Shown here piece by piece: positions 43,598-51,846 of a stretch of DNA of 64,000 nucleotides. Origin of the DNA: Flavobacterium gelidilacus DSM 15343. Lineage in GTDB: Bacteria; Bacteroidota; Bacteroidia; Flavobacteriales; Flavobacteriaceae. The notes beneath the pieces were generated by a model. It saw only the letters and a program-made list of their open reading frames with translations, was not told the DNA's origin and did no database searches. The stretch's first letter is position 1, and the number at the start of each line of letters is the position of its first letter. Made by a program: the position numbers and the translations under genes. The stretch spans positions 62,001 through 126,000 of the forward strand of contig NZ_KE383905.1 in assembly GCF_000422685.1 (NCBI RefSeq), written 5' to 3'.

Positions 43598-44239
43598 CTA
43601 TAGTACTCTTGTAACGGTTAGTCCATCGCGAATGGGCAATAAAACGGTTTCAACTCTTGGGTCTTCATTGATCAGTTTATTGTATTCAATTAAAACTTTT
43701 GTACTTGTGTCTTTTGGATTTAACTCTTCCAAGACTTTTCCGCTCCATAAAACGTTATCAGATAAGATAATTCCACCTATATTCATCATTGGGACAATCA
43801 TGTGGTAATAATTGATGTAGTTTTCTTTATCAGCATCAATAAAAACCAAATCAAATTTTTTATTTAAAGCCGGAATAATTTCCATAGCATCTCCTAAATG
43901 TGAAATAATTTGATTTTTGAAATCAGATAAGCCAAAATATTTTTCCTGAATTTCAACTAATTCTTCATTAATATCAATAGTATCTAATGTTCCTTCTTTT
44001 TGCAAACCTTCGGCTAAACATAAAGCAGCATAACCAGTGTAAGTTCCAATTTCTAAAATATGTTTTGGATGAATAATTTTAGACAACATACTCAAAACTC
44101 TTCCTTGAAAATGACCACTAAGCATTCTCGGTTGCATAATTTTTTGATGCGTTTCAATATCTAATTCTTTCAAAAGTTGAGGTTCATTTTGACTGTGATT
44201 AGCTACGTAATTTTCTAAATTTTCTGATATAAAGTGCAT
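43598..44239 (-). CDS. Class I SAM-dependent O-methyltransferase
   Basis: A 213-residue Methyltransf_3 (catechol O-methyltransferase-like) enzyme. SAM motif: HILEIGTYTGYAALCLA; then DTIDINEELVEI and the metal-site region FDLVFIDADKENYINYY and SDNVLWSGKV. Substrate unknown. Start taken as ATG at 44239 because a -7 box (44261-44268, minus) lies behind it and a longer frame would run through it. The gene is divergent from rlmN. Confidence 0.88.
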   Translation of the reverse strand: MHFISENLENYVANHSQNEPQLLKELDIETHQKIMQPRMLSGHFQGRVLSMLSKIIHPKHILEIGTYTGYAALCLAEGLQKEGTLDTIDINEELVEIQEKYFGLSDFKNQIISHLGDAMEIIPALNKKFDLVFIDADKENYINYYHMIVPMMNIGGIILSDNVLWSGKVLEELNPKDTSTKVLIEYNKLINEDPRVETVLLPIRDGLTVTRVL

Positions 44240-44260
44240 AATTAAAAAAATAGTTAGGTG

Positions 44261-44268
44261 CAAAAATA
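44261..44268 (-). promoter_or_regulatory. -7 box of the O-methyltransferase gene
   Basis: TATTTTTG on the minus strand, 21 nt from the start at 44239; fixes that start. Confidence 0.6.
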
Positions 44269-44285
44269 CAAATTCCAACACTTCT

Positions 44286-44318
44286 ACTTCTAATTTCTGA
44301 ATTCTAATTTCAAAATTC
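44286..44318. repeat. AATTC-type low-complexity repeat
   Basis: An AATTC/TTCTAA-rich block between the two divergent promoters. Its first 22 nt (44286-44307) recur exactly at 46585-46606, in front of the sigma factor gene. Confidence 0.6.
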
Positions 44319-44319
44319 C

Positions 44320-44327
44320 TAACTTTG
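44320..44327 (+). promoter_or_regulatory. -7 box of rlmN, apparently leaderless
   Basis: TAACTTTG ends 4 nt before the rlmN ATG, so the transcript should begin at or next to the A of the start codon. Confidence 0.6.
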
Positions 44328-44331
44328 CACC

Positions 44332-45372
44332 ATGCAAACGAAAAAAAAGGATATTAGAGCTTTAACAAAAGAACAACTTCGTGAGTTTTTCGAAAAAAAC
44401 GGAGATAAGGCTTTTCGAGGAAATCAAGTTTACGAATGGTTGTGGAGCAAACGAGCTCATACTTTTGAAGACATGACCAATGTTTCAAAAGAAACACGTG
44501 CTATGTTAGAAGCAAATTTCGTAATTAATCATATAAAAGTTGATACTATTCAGCGTAGTGAAGACGGAACGGTTAAAAATGCTGTTCGTTTGCATGATGA
44601 TTTAGTTGTTGAAAGTGTTCTTATTCCAACTAAAACTAGAACTACTGCTTGTGTGTCAAGTCAAGTGGGTTGTAGTTTGGATTGTAATTTTTGTGCAACG
44701 GCTCGTTTAAAACGCATGCGTAATTTACAACCAGATGAGATTTATGATCAAGTCGCTGCAATAGATAATGAAAGTCGTTTGTATTTTGACAGACCTTTAT
44801 CAAACATTGTTTTTATGGGAATGGGTGAACCTTTGATGAATTACCCTAACGTAATGAAGTCTATAGAAATGATTACTTCAAAAGAAGGGTTAGGAATGTC
44901 ACCAAAAAGAATAACAATTTCTACTTCTGGAGTTTCAAAAATGATAAAAAAAATGGCTGATGACGAAACAAAAGTCAAATTAGCTGTTTCACTTCATTCA
45001 GGAATAGAAGAGATTCGAAATAAAATCATGCCTTTTACCAAAAACTTTCCTTTAACCGAATTGCGTGAAGCCTTAGAATATTGGTACAAAAAAACAAAAA
45101 GTGCTATTACTTACGAATATGTCGTTTGGAAAGGAATTAACGATGATAAAGCCTCTATCGATGCCTTAGTGAAATTCTGTAAATACGTTCCTTGTAAAGT
45201 CAATTTGATAGAATATAACCCAATTGATGATGGAGAATTTCAACAAGCTTCTGAGCAAGCAACAAATGATTATATTGTTGCATTAGAAAAAAATAAGATT
45301 ACTGTAAAAGTCAGAAGAAGTCGTGGAAAAGATATTGATGCAGCTTGCGGACAATTAGCTAACAAATCATAA
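44332..45372 (+). CDS. rlmN: Dual-specificity 23S rRNA/tRNA (adenine-C2) methyltransferase RlmN
   Basis: A 346-residue radical-SAM methyltransferase modifying A2503 of 23S rRNA and A37 of some tRNAs. The 4Fe-4S cluster is bound by C114, C118 and C121 (CSLDCNFC), GMGEPLMNYPNV follows, and the catalytic cysteine for the protein-substrate adduct is C339 in AACGQLA. Lacks nothing essential. Predicted to be leaderless (-7 box at 44320-44327). It stands upstream of the prenyl synthase gene but with a separate promoter. Confidence 0.96.
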   Translation: MQTKKKDIRALTKEQLREFFEKNGDKAFRGNQVYEWLWSKRAHTFEDMTNVSKETRAMLEANFVINHIKVDTIQRSEDGTVKNAVRLHDDLVVESVLIPTKTRTTACVSSQVGCSLDCNFCATARLKRMRNLQPDEIYDQVAAIDNESRLYFDRPLSNIVFMGMGEPLMNYPNVMKSIEMITSKEGLGMSPKRITISTSGVSKMIKKMADDETKVKLAVSLHSGIEEIRNKIMPFTKNFPLTELREALEYWYKKTKSAITYEYVVWKGINDDKASIDALVKFCKYVPCKVNLIEYNPIDDGEFQQASEQATNDYIVALEKNKITVKVRRSRGKDIDAACGQLANKS

Positions 45373-45420
45373 ATTTAAGTGAAGTATATTAATTTCCTTT
45401 TTAGCTTCAATCAAATAGTC

Positions 45421-45428
45421 TATTTTTG
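45421..45428 (+). promoter_or_regulatory. -7 box of the polyprenyl synthase gene
   Basis: TATTTTTG, 8 nt before the ATG, giving a very short leader of a few nucleotides. Confidence 0.5.
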
Positions 45429-45436
45429 TTCTTAAT

Positions 45437-46417
45437 ATGAAAATAGTCGAACAGATAAAGCAACCTATTACTAGAGAAATGAAACTTTTTGAAAAGAAGT
45501 TTCACGAATCAATGTCTTCAAAAGTCGCTTTATTAAACAGAATTACTTATTATATTGTAAATCGAAAAGGAAAACAAATGCGACCTATGTTTGTTTTCTT
45601 AACCGCTAAAATGGTTTCTCAAGGTCAAGTAAACGAACGGACTTATCGCGGTGCTTCAGTTATTGAATTAATTCATACTGCAACTCTTGTTCATGATGAT
45701 GTAGTGGATGATAGCAACAAACGAAGAGGTTTTTTCTCTATTAATGCACTTTGGAAAAATAAAATTGCGGTTTTAGTGGGAGATTATTTGCTTTCAAAAG
45801 GATTATTACTTTCTATTGATAATAACGATTTTGATTTATTAAAAATAATTTCGGTTGCAGTTCGCGAAATGAGTGAAGGTGAATTGCTTCAGATTGAAAA
45901 AGCACGAAGATTAGATATTACTGAAGACATTTACTACGAAATTATTCGACAAAAAACAGCTACACTTATTGCTGCCTGTTGTTCATTAGGAGCTTGTTCT
46001 GTTGCTCCAGAAAATACTGAAGTTGTCGAAAAAATGCGAAAATTTGGTGAATTAATCGGAATGGCTTTTCAAATTAAAGATGATTTATTCGATTACACAG
46101 ATGATGCCATTGGAAAACCAACAGGTATTGACATCAAAGAACAAAAAATGACTTTGCCTTTAATTTATGCTTTGAATAATTGTTCTTCAAAAGAAAAAAA
46201 ATGGGTAATTAATTCAGTCAAAAATCATAATAAAGACAAAACAAGAGTCAAAGAAGTAATCCAATTTGTTAAAGACAAAAACGGATTGGTTTACGCGGAG
46301 CAAAAAATGGTGCAATTTCAACTAGAAGCACTTCAACTACTACAAGATTTTCCCGAATCAGATTATAAAGCTTCTTTAGTTTTAATGGTTAACTACGTTA
46401 TTGAGAGAAAGAAATAG
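45437..46417 (+). CDS. Trans polyprenyl diphosphate synthase
   Basis: A 326-residue isoprenoid chain-elongating enzyme. First aspartate-rich motif LVHDDVVDD (about residue 82), followed by NKRRG; second IKDDLFDY (about 212). GDYLLSKG and KTATLIAACC are typical. Chain length is not readable with certainty; the family includes octaprenyl synthase for the menaquinone side chain, which would fit a quinone-reducing NQR organism. It is a single-gene transcript, followed by a repeat-rich gap. Confidence 0.9.
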   Translation: MKIVEQIKQPITREMKLFEKKFHESMSSKVALLNRITYYIVNRKGKQMRPMFVFLTAKMVSQGQVNERTYRGASVIELIHTATLVHDDVVDDSNKRRGFFSINALWKNKIAVLVGDYLLSKGLLLSIDNNDFDLLKIISVAVREMSEGELLQIEKARRLDITEDIYYEIIRQKTATLIAACCSLGACSVAPENTEVVEKMRKFGELIGMAFQIKDDLFDYTDDAIGKPTGIDIKEQKMTLPLIYALNNCSSKEKKWVINSVKNHNKDKTRVKEVIQFVKDKNGLVYAEQKMVQFQLEALQLLQDFPESDYKASLVLMVNYVIERKK

Positions 46418-46615
46418 ATTTTAAAAATTCCAAAAAATAAATTCCAAATTCCAAAAGATTAACGAATAACAATTGAACTTTAATAAGAAACACATTGGAA
46501 TTTAGAATTTTAAATATTGGATTTTATTTTTCATTTACAACCATTTCAAATTCATTCTCGTCTATGTTAATAGAAGGTATTCAAACTTCTAATTTCTGAA
46601 TTCTAAATTCAAAAA
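46418..46615 (+). other. AATTCC/TTGGAAT-rich gap before the sigma factor gene
   Basis: A 198-bp spacer with direct and inverted AAATTCCAAA-type repeats (about 46425-46460 against 46493-46521) and the AATTC block at 46585-46614. No gene and no clear promoter box seen. Low complexity of this sort is common in flavobacterial spacers as I recall. Confidence 0.5.
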
Positions 46616-47179
46616 ATGAAAGTAATACAATTACATCAAAAAGAAAAAAACTTAATTCAATTGGCTGTCGAAAATAACCGACAAGCACAACACCAGTTGT
46701 ATGCTAATTTTTCACCTAAGATGTTAAGTGTTTGCCGACAATATATTAAAGATGTGCATCATGCTGAAGATGTTATGATAACTGCTTTTATGAAAGTATT
46801 TACCAACATTAAAAAGTTTGAGCATAATGGAAGTTTTGAAGGTTGGATAAGAAGAATCATGGTGAATGAATGTATTGATTATTTGCGAGTCAAGAAGAAC
46901 AATTTTAATCATCAGAATATAGAAGAAACAGTTTTACCGAATGATTTTTCAGAAGAGCAAGATTTTTCAACAGACGATATTCAATTGTTGATTGATAATT
47001 TGCCAGAAGGTTGCAAAATGGTTTTCAATCTTTATATAATGGAAGGATATAAACACAACGAAATAGCAAAGATGTTAAAGATTAATGAAGGAACATCAAA
47101 ATCACAATTAGCTCACGCACGCAAATTATTGCAAGAGCAAATTAACAAACTAAAGAATAATCAAAATGGGACTAAATAA
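46616..47179 (+). CDS. ECF-type RNA polymerase sigma factor
   Basis: A 187-residue extracytoplasmic-function sigma factor. Region 2 includes LYANFSPKMLSVCRQYIKDVHHAEDVMITAFMKVFTNIKKFEHNGSFEGWIRRI (residues about 28-82) and region 4 the NLPEGCKMVFNLYIMEGYKHNEIAKMLKINEGTSKSQLAHARKLL segment (about 126-170). No region 3, as usual for ECF. The next gene overlaps by 14 nt and encodes a membrane protein placed to be its anti-sigma. Target regulon unknown. Confidence 0.92.
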   Translation: MKVIQLHQKEKNLIQLAVENNRQAQHQLYANFSPKMLSVCRQYIKDVHHAEDVMITAFMKVFTNIKKFEHNGSFEGWIRRIMVNECIDYLRVKKNNFNHQNIEETVLPNDFSEEQDFSTDDIQLLIDNLPEGCKMVFNLYIMEGYKHNEIAKMLKINEGTSKSQLAHARKLLQEQINKLKNNQNGTK

Positions 47180-47930
47180 TTTTGAAAAACAAGTTCAACA
47201 AAAAATAAGCAATCGCGAGATAAAACCCAGTTTAAATTCTTGGGATAGACTCGATGCTATGTTAAGTGTTGAAGAAAAACCAAAGAAAAAGGGATTTTTT
47301 TGGATAAATATTGCAGCATCATTTATTGTGCTTGCTTCAATTGGATATTATTTTTATAATCAAAGTGAAGTTCTGATTCCTTCCAAAGAAGATTCAATAA
47401 TTGTTGAAGAAAATTCAGAATTCAGAATTCAGCATTCAGAAAATAATCAAGAGAAAACAGAAACTGGAAAAGATAAAATAGAAAATAGAGAAGTTAGACA
47501 AGAAGTTTTAGTTAGTAATAATAGTAATTCGAATCAAATACATAAGCTTTCAAATACTTCAAAAATTAATATTCAGGAATTAGCAATCAATAATCAAGAG
47601 GTTTCAGTCATCAATCAATCAAAAGAAAACAATAACAATAAGGTTTCTTTTACTGGAACAAATGATCAACCAGTGACAAGTGAAAATAAATACACTTCAG
47701 CCGAAAAATTATTAGCAGAAGTTAGTAACACAAAATATGAAACTAAAAGTTCAGCTAAAGAAATTAAAAACATTAAAAAAAGAATTTCTGTAAACCCAAA
47801 TTCATTATTGTCAAACGCAGAAACAGAAATTTACCAATCATTTAGAGAAAACGCTTTAGAGCGTCTAAATAAAAATTATAATGCTATAAAAACAGTTTTA
47901 GCAAATAGAAATTATGAAGACGAATTATAA
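47166..47930 (+). CDS. Membrane-anchored putative anti-sigma factor
   Basis: A 254-residue protein with one membrane helix (about 46-62, FWINIAASFIVLASIGYYF), a cytoplasmic N-terminus of about 43 residues with the SWDRLDAML segment, and an asparagine/serine/lysine-rich extracytoplasmic part. It has no ZAS-type zinc motif. Its position, overlapping the sigma gene by 14 nt and preceding an outer-membrane protein, suggests an anti-sigma factor; this is inferred. Residues 83-90 (about 47412-47440) translate an AATTCAG-type repeat that also occurs outside genes, suggesting repeat expansion into the coding region. Confidence 0.7.
   Translation: MGLNNFEKQVQQKISNREIKPSLNSWDRLDAMLSVEEKPKKKGFFWINIAASFIVLASIGYYFYNQSEVLIPSKEDSIIVEENSEFRIQHSENNQEKTETGKDKIENREVRQEVLVSNNSNSNQIHKLSNTSKINIQELAINNQEVSVINQSKENNNNKVSFTGTNDQPVTSENKYTSAEKLLAEVSNTKYETKSSAKEIKNIKKRISVNPNSLLSNAETEIYQSFRENALERLNKNYNAIKTVLANRNYEDEL
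47412..47440. repeat. AATTCAG repeat inside the anti-sigma gene
   Basis: About four tandem ATTCAGA units in frame. On the opposite strand it resembles the AATTC blocks at 44286 and 46585. Confidence 0.55.
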
Positions 47931-47970
47931 TAATCATCAAAAATCAATCATTAATCAAAAAACGAAAATC

Positions 47971-49050
47971 ATGCAAAAAATTATTTTTTACACTATTATT
48001 ATGTTAGTTTCATTTGTGGGAAAGACATTCGCACAAGAAAAAACCTTTGAAGAACGAGCCAAAGAAATTGGAAATCAAATAGAAATAATTACCAAAGAAG
48101 AAAAAAAGGCACTAAAAGTCGAAATTGAAGCTTTAGATAAACAAATTATTGAAGGAAAGATCACCAAAGAAAAAGCGGACGAATTAAAATTAAAAATAGC
48201 AGAAGAACGTGCTTCAAATATTGAAACAAAAGTAGCAATTGAAGAAGAAAAACTAAATCAATTGGTTCAGGATAAGGTAGATGGAAAAATCATGTATGAA
48301 ACTGATACAACATCTGTAAGGATTGGGAAAAGATTAGTTCTTAAATATGAAAATGACACTATTAAAAATAAGTATAAAGAATACAAAGAGCGAAGAACAA
48401 CTTCTCAATTTGTCTTTGCATTAGGATTAAATAATTTAATTACCAAAGGACAAGATTTAGAAAATTCAGACTACAGATTTTGGGGCTCACATTTTTATGA
48501 ATGGGGAATAACCTACAATACAAGAATATTAAAAGAAAATAATTTGTTGCATTTTAAGTATGGTTTTTCAGTTATGTATAATAATCTTCGTCCAACAGAA
48601 AATAGATTTTTTGAAAAAGAAGGAGAGCAAACTGTTTTAATGAGCAATACAATTGACCCTGCTCAAAATAGCATTTCTATTAAAGACTCTCGTTTAAGAA
48701 ATGTATATTTAGTTGCTCCTTTGCATTTAGAGTTTGATTTATCTGGAAGTTCCACAAAAAATGATAAAACGTATTTTAAGACACATCAATCATTAAGATT
48801 AGGAATTGGAGGTTATGGTGGTTTTAGAGTAAAAACAAAGCAAATAGTCAAATATGATGTGGATAATAAAGAAGTAAAACAAAAAACAAAAGACGATTTC
48901 AATGCTTCTAATTTTATTTATGGATTAAGTGCATATTTAGGGTATAAAGAAACTAGTTTATATGTAAAATACGATATCAATCCATTATTCAAAAATAACG
49001 CACTTGATCAAAACAACATTTCATTAGGACTTCGTTTCGATTTTAATTAA
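47971..49050 (+). CDS. Outer-membrane barrel protein with coiled-coil N-terminus
   Basis: A 359-residue exported protein. The ATG at 47971 gives a clean signal peptide (ending KTFAQ, about 22); the earlier in-frame start at 47914 overlaps the previous gene. Residues about 27-95 are rich in E, K and I with heptad spacing (coiled coil), and the rest is beta-rich with aromatic girdle residues and ends SLGLRFDFN, as outer-membrane barrels do. It follows the sigma and anti-sigma genes and could be a target or sensor of that system. No known family is recognised. Confidence 0.78.
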   Translation: MQKIIFYTIIMLVSFVGKTFAQEKTFEERAKEIGNQIEIITKEEKKALKVEIEALDKQIIEGKITKEKADELKLKIAEERASNIETKVAIEEEKLNQLVQDKVDGKIMYETDTTSVRIGKRLVLKYENDTIKNKYKEYKERRTTSQFVFALGLNNLITKGQDLENSDYRFWGSHFYEWGITYNTRILKENNLLHFKYGFSVMYNNLRPTENRFFEKEGEQTVLMSNTIDPAQNSISIKDSRLRNVYLVAPLHLEFDLSGSSTKNDKTYFKTHQSLRLGIGGYGGFRVKTKQIVKYDVDNKEVKQKTKDDFNASNFIYGLSAYLGYKETSLYVKYDINPLFKNNALDQNNISLGLRFDFN

Positions 49051-49073
49051 ATTTGAGTTTAGTTTTATACTTT

Positions 49074-49106
49074 CCTACAAGGTTTTTATAATCTTGTAGG
49101 TTTTTT
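49074..49106 (+). terminator. Terminator of the sigma factor operon
   Basis: CCTACAAG / CTTGTAGG, 8-bp stem with an 11-nt loop, then six T; 24 nt after the stop. Confidence 0.85.
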
Positions 49107-49155
49107 GTTTTATAACTTATATGCATAAATAAAATAATAAAACTTAGAATCTTTG

Positions 49156-49163
49156 TACCTTTG
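49156..49163 (+). promoter_or_regulatory. -7 box of dnaG
   Basis: TACCTTTG, 21 nt before the start codon. Good TAnnTTTG match. Confidence 0.6.
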
Positions 49164-49184
49164 AGACTTTCAAACTAAAAAAAA

Positions 49185-51161
49185 TTGATTGCACAAGCTT
49201 CCATAGAAACTGTTTTTGAAACTGCTCGAGTAGAGGAGGTAATTGGTGATTTCGTAAATCTTAAACGCGCAGGAAGTAATCTAAAAGGATTAAGTCCTTT
49301 TGTAGATGAAAAATCTCCTTCGTTTATGGTTTCTCCAGTAAAGCAAATATGGAAGGATTTCTCCAGTGGAAAAGGTGGAAATGTAGTTTCATTCTTAATG
49401 GAACACGAACATTTTACTTATCCAGAAGCCATTCGTTATTTAGCCAAAAAATATAATATTGAATTAGAAGAAACCGTTCAGACAGATGATGATTTGGCTA
49501 TTGCTAATGAAAAAGAAAGTATGTATTTGGTTTCTGAATTTGCCAGTAAATATTTTCAGGATATTTTATGGAATAATGATGAAGGAAAAGCAATTGGTTT
49601 AAGTTATTTCAAAGAAAGGGGTTTCACTTCTGATACTATAAAAAAATTCAATTTAGGATATTCTCCAGAAAGTTGGGACGCTTTTACAAAAGAAGCTTTA
49701 GGTAAAGGTTATAAATTAGATTATTTAGACAAAACCGGACTTTCAATAGTTAAAGAAGATAAGCAATTTGACCGATTTAAAGGTCGTGTGATGTTTCCTA
49801 TTCAGAGTATGAGTGGAAGGGTATTAGGATTTGGTGGTCGAATTTTAACGAATGATAAAAAAGCAGCCAAGTATTTAAATTCACCCGAAAGTGATATTTA
49901 CCATAAAAGTAAAGTCCTTTACGGAATTTATCACGCTAAACAAGCTATTGCAAAACAAAATAACTGTTATTTAGTAGAAGGTTATACCGATGTTATTCAA
50001 TTCAATCAAACCGGAATTGAGAATGTAGTTTCTTCTTCTGGAACAGCTTTAACTCCAGATCAAATTCGATTGATAAATCGTTTAACGCCAAACATTACTG
50101 TTCTTTTTGATGGTGATGCTGCGGGTTTGCGTGCTTCTGTTCGTGGAATTGATTTAATTTTGGAAGCTGGAATGAACGTAAAGGTTTGTACGTTTCCTGA
50201 TGGTGAAGATCCAGATAGTTTTGCCAAAAAAACTTCTTATGATGATTTAGTACTTTATTTAGAAGAGAATGCTAAAGACTTCATTCAGTTTAAAGCTTCC
50301 TTATTGATGTTGGATGCAAAAAATGATCCTATCAAGAAAGCCGATTTGATTCGTGATATGGTTGTAAGTATTTCAAAAATTCCAGATAGAATTAAACGAG
50401 AAATCTATATTCAAGAATGTGCTCGAATAATGGATATTTCTGAAGATGTTTTGTTTAATACTTTGGCACAATTAGTTAAAAAAGATGTTTCTAATGCCAA
50501 CAAACAATATAAATCTGATCAAAAAGCTTTCGACGTTGTTAAAAATGATACAGCTGCACAAACTACCAAAGTTGATATTCAATATGTATTAGAACATCAA
50601 ATTATTCAAATTTTGTTACTGTACGGTGATCTTGAAGAAGATTTTGAAGACATTACTCATCAGGCTGACGAAGAAGGTGAATTATATGAGCACAAAGAAA
50701 TTAATAAATACAAAGTATATCAACGCATTTATCTGAGTTTACAAGAAGATGAGGTTAAATTAGCAAATCCAATATTTAGTGCTATTTATAACGATATAAT
50801 AGCTTATTACAACAGAATTGAAAAGTTTGACATAGAACATTATTTGCAACAAATTCCAGAAGAAATTGCGCAAGAAGTCACATCAATCTTAATGAATGAA
50901 GAAAGAGAAGTTATCCATAATTGGGAAGGTCAGCAAATAGTTGTGAAACTCAAAGAGCAGACCGTTCCTCAATTCGTAACAGAAACAATTTTAACCTTAA
51001 GATGGTATTTAGTAAATAAAATTATTGACGAACTCAAATCTGACATAGTTGAAAAGAAACAAGATGATAATACCGAAATTTTATCTATGGTAAGAGATTA
51101 TTTAGGACTAACCAACGTGTTTTCTAAAAAACTAGGACGGGTAATGAGTAGACATCATTAA
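49185..51161 (+). CDS. dnaG: DNA primase DnaG without zinc ligands
   Basis: A 658-residue primase, starting at a TTG (49185) because the family's start, IAQASIETVFETARV, follows at once. Order: altered zinc-binding domain (about 30-65), catalytic core with TOPRIM (EGYTD near 263, DGDAAG near 309), C-terminal helicase-interaction part. The zinc ligands, normally C-P-F-H and C-x-x-C, are S37, V40, D58 and S61, so no zinc site remains. I recall this form in other Flavobacteriaceae. It overlaps the response-regulator stop by 4 nt (shared TTAA, opposite strands). Confidence 0.94.
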   Translation: MIAQASIETVFETARVEEVIGDFVNLKRAGSNLKGLSPFVDEKSPSFMVSPVKQIWKDFSSGKGGNVVSFLMEHEHFTYPEAIRYLAKKYNIELEETVQTDDDLAIANEKESMYLVSEFASKYFQDILWNNDEGKAIGLSYFKERGFTSDTIKKFNLGYSPESWDAFTKEALGKGYKLDYLDKTGLSIVKEDKQFDRFKGRVMFPIQSMSGRVLGFGGRILTNDKKAAKYLNSPESDIYHKSKVLYGIYHAKQAIAKQNNCYLVEGYTDVIQFNQTGIENVVSSSGTALTPDQIRLINRLTPNITVLFDGDAAGLRASVRGIDLILEAGMNVKVCTFPDGEDPDSFAKKTSYDDLVLYLEENAKDFIQFKASLLMLDAKNDPIKKADLIRDMVVSISKIPDRIKREIYIQECARIMDISEDVLFNTLAQLVKKDVSNANKQYKSDQKAFDVVKNDTAAQTTKVDIQYVLEHQIIQILLLYGDLEEDFEDITHQADEEGELYEHKEINKYKVYQRIYLSLQEDEVKLANPIFSAIYNDIIAYYNRIEKFDIEHYLQQIPEEIAQEVTSILMNEEREVIHNWEGQQIVVKLKEQTVPQFVTETILTLRWYLVNKIIDELKSDIVEKKQDDNTEILSMVRDYLGLTNVFSKKLGRVMSRHH

Positions 51162-51781
51162 ACCAATTGAAATATTTTTGCTTTATTTATCAAGTCAATT
51201 AAATTAGTAACATTTAATTTATGTAATAAACGCAGTTTGTATGTACTAATGGTTTTTTCGTCTAACCCTAAAGTTTTAGCAATTTCTTTATTCTTTTTAC
51301 CGTCAGCTAAATATTTTAAAACCTCGATCTCTCTAGCAGATAACTTTTTGTGTAATCGTTCGCTATTTTTAGATTCGTTTTGGTTTAATTTTTTTACAGC
51401 TTCACTAGTGTAAATATTTCCCATATCTACTGATTTTATAGCAGCTGCAAAATCCTTCATGCTTGTGTTTTTTTCTAAATATCCTCTTACACCAACTTTT
51501 AATGCATTGTTAGCATAAAGAGTTTCAGAAACATTTGAGAAAATAAAGAATTTTGTGGTAGAATAATCTTTGACTAAAATTTTGACATCCCTAATACTAG
51601 AAAGGCCAGTTAGTTCAATATCCATTATAACTAAATGAACAACTTTATTGTCCAATAGTTCGTGTAAGTCTTCTAAAGAAGACACATTTCCTATAACATC
51701 AAAATCAACAGAATCTTTTAGATATGATTTTATGCCTTGATAGATTACAGGATTCTTATCAGCGACGCAGATTTTAATCAT
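51158..51781 (-). CDS. NarL/FixJ-type response regulator
   Basis: A 207-residue two-domain regulator. The receiver has phosphoacceptor D54 (VIMDIEL), S82 in place of the usual Thr/Ser switch residue, and K104 (GYLEKN). The C-terminal LuxR HTH runs from about 145 to 200 (LSAREIEVLKYLADGKKNKEIAKTLGLDEKTISTYKLRLLHKL). No histidine kinase is adjacent, so it is an orphan; the spacing of the acidic pocket (D8 in VADKN) is complete. Target unknown. Confidence 0.92.
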   Translation of the reverse strand: MIKICVADKNPVIYQGIKSYLKDSVDFDVIGNVSSLEDLHELLDNKVVHLVIMDIELTGLSSIRDVKILVKDYSTTKFFIFSNVSETLYANNALKVGVRGYLEKNTSMKDFAAAIKSVDMGNIYTSEAVKKLNQNESKNSERLHKKLSAREIEVLKYLADGKKNKEIAKTLGLDEKTISTYKLRLLHKLNVTNLIDLINKAKIFQLV

Positions 51782-51846
51782 TTTATTTATTATATGTGTA
51801 AGTAAAGATATGAAATTATAATAATAATTAACAAGTTAACACACTG

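Noticed and set aside
44240..44281. Longer N-terminus of the O-methyltransferase.
   Set aside because: The extension runs through a good -7 box and does not resemble the family.
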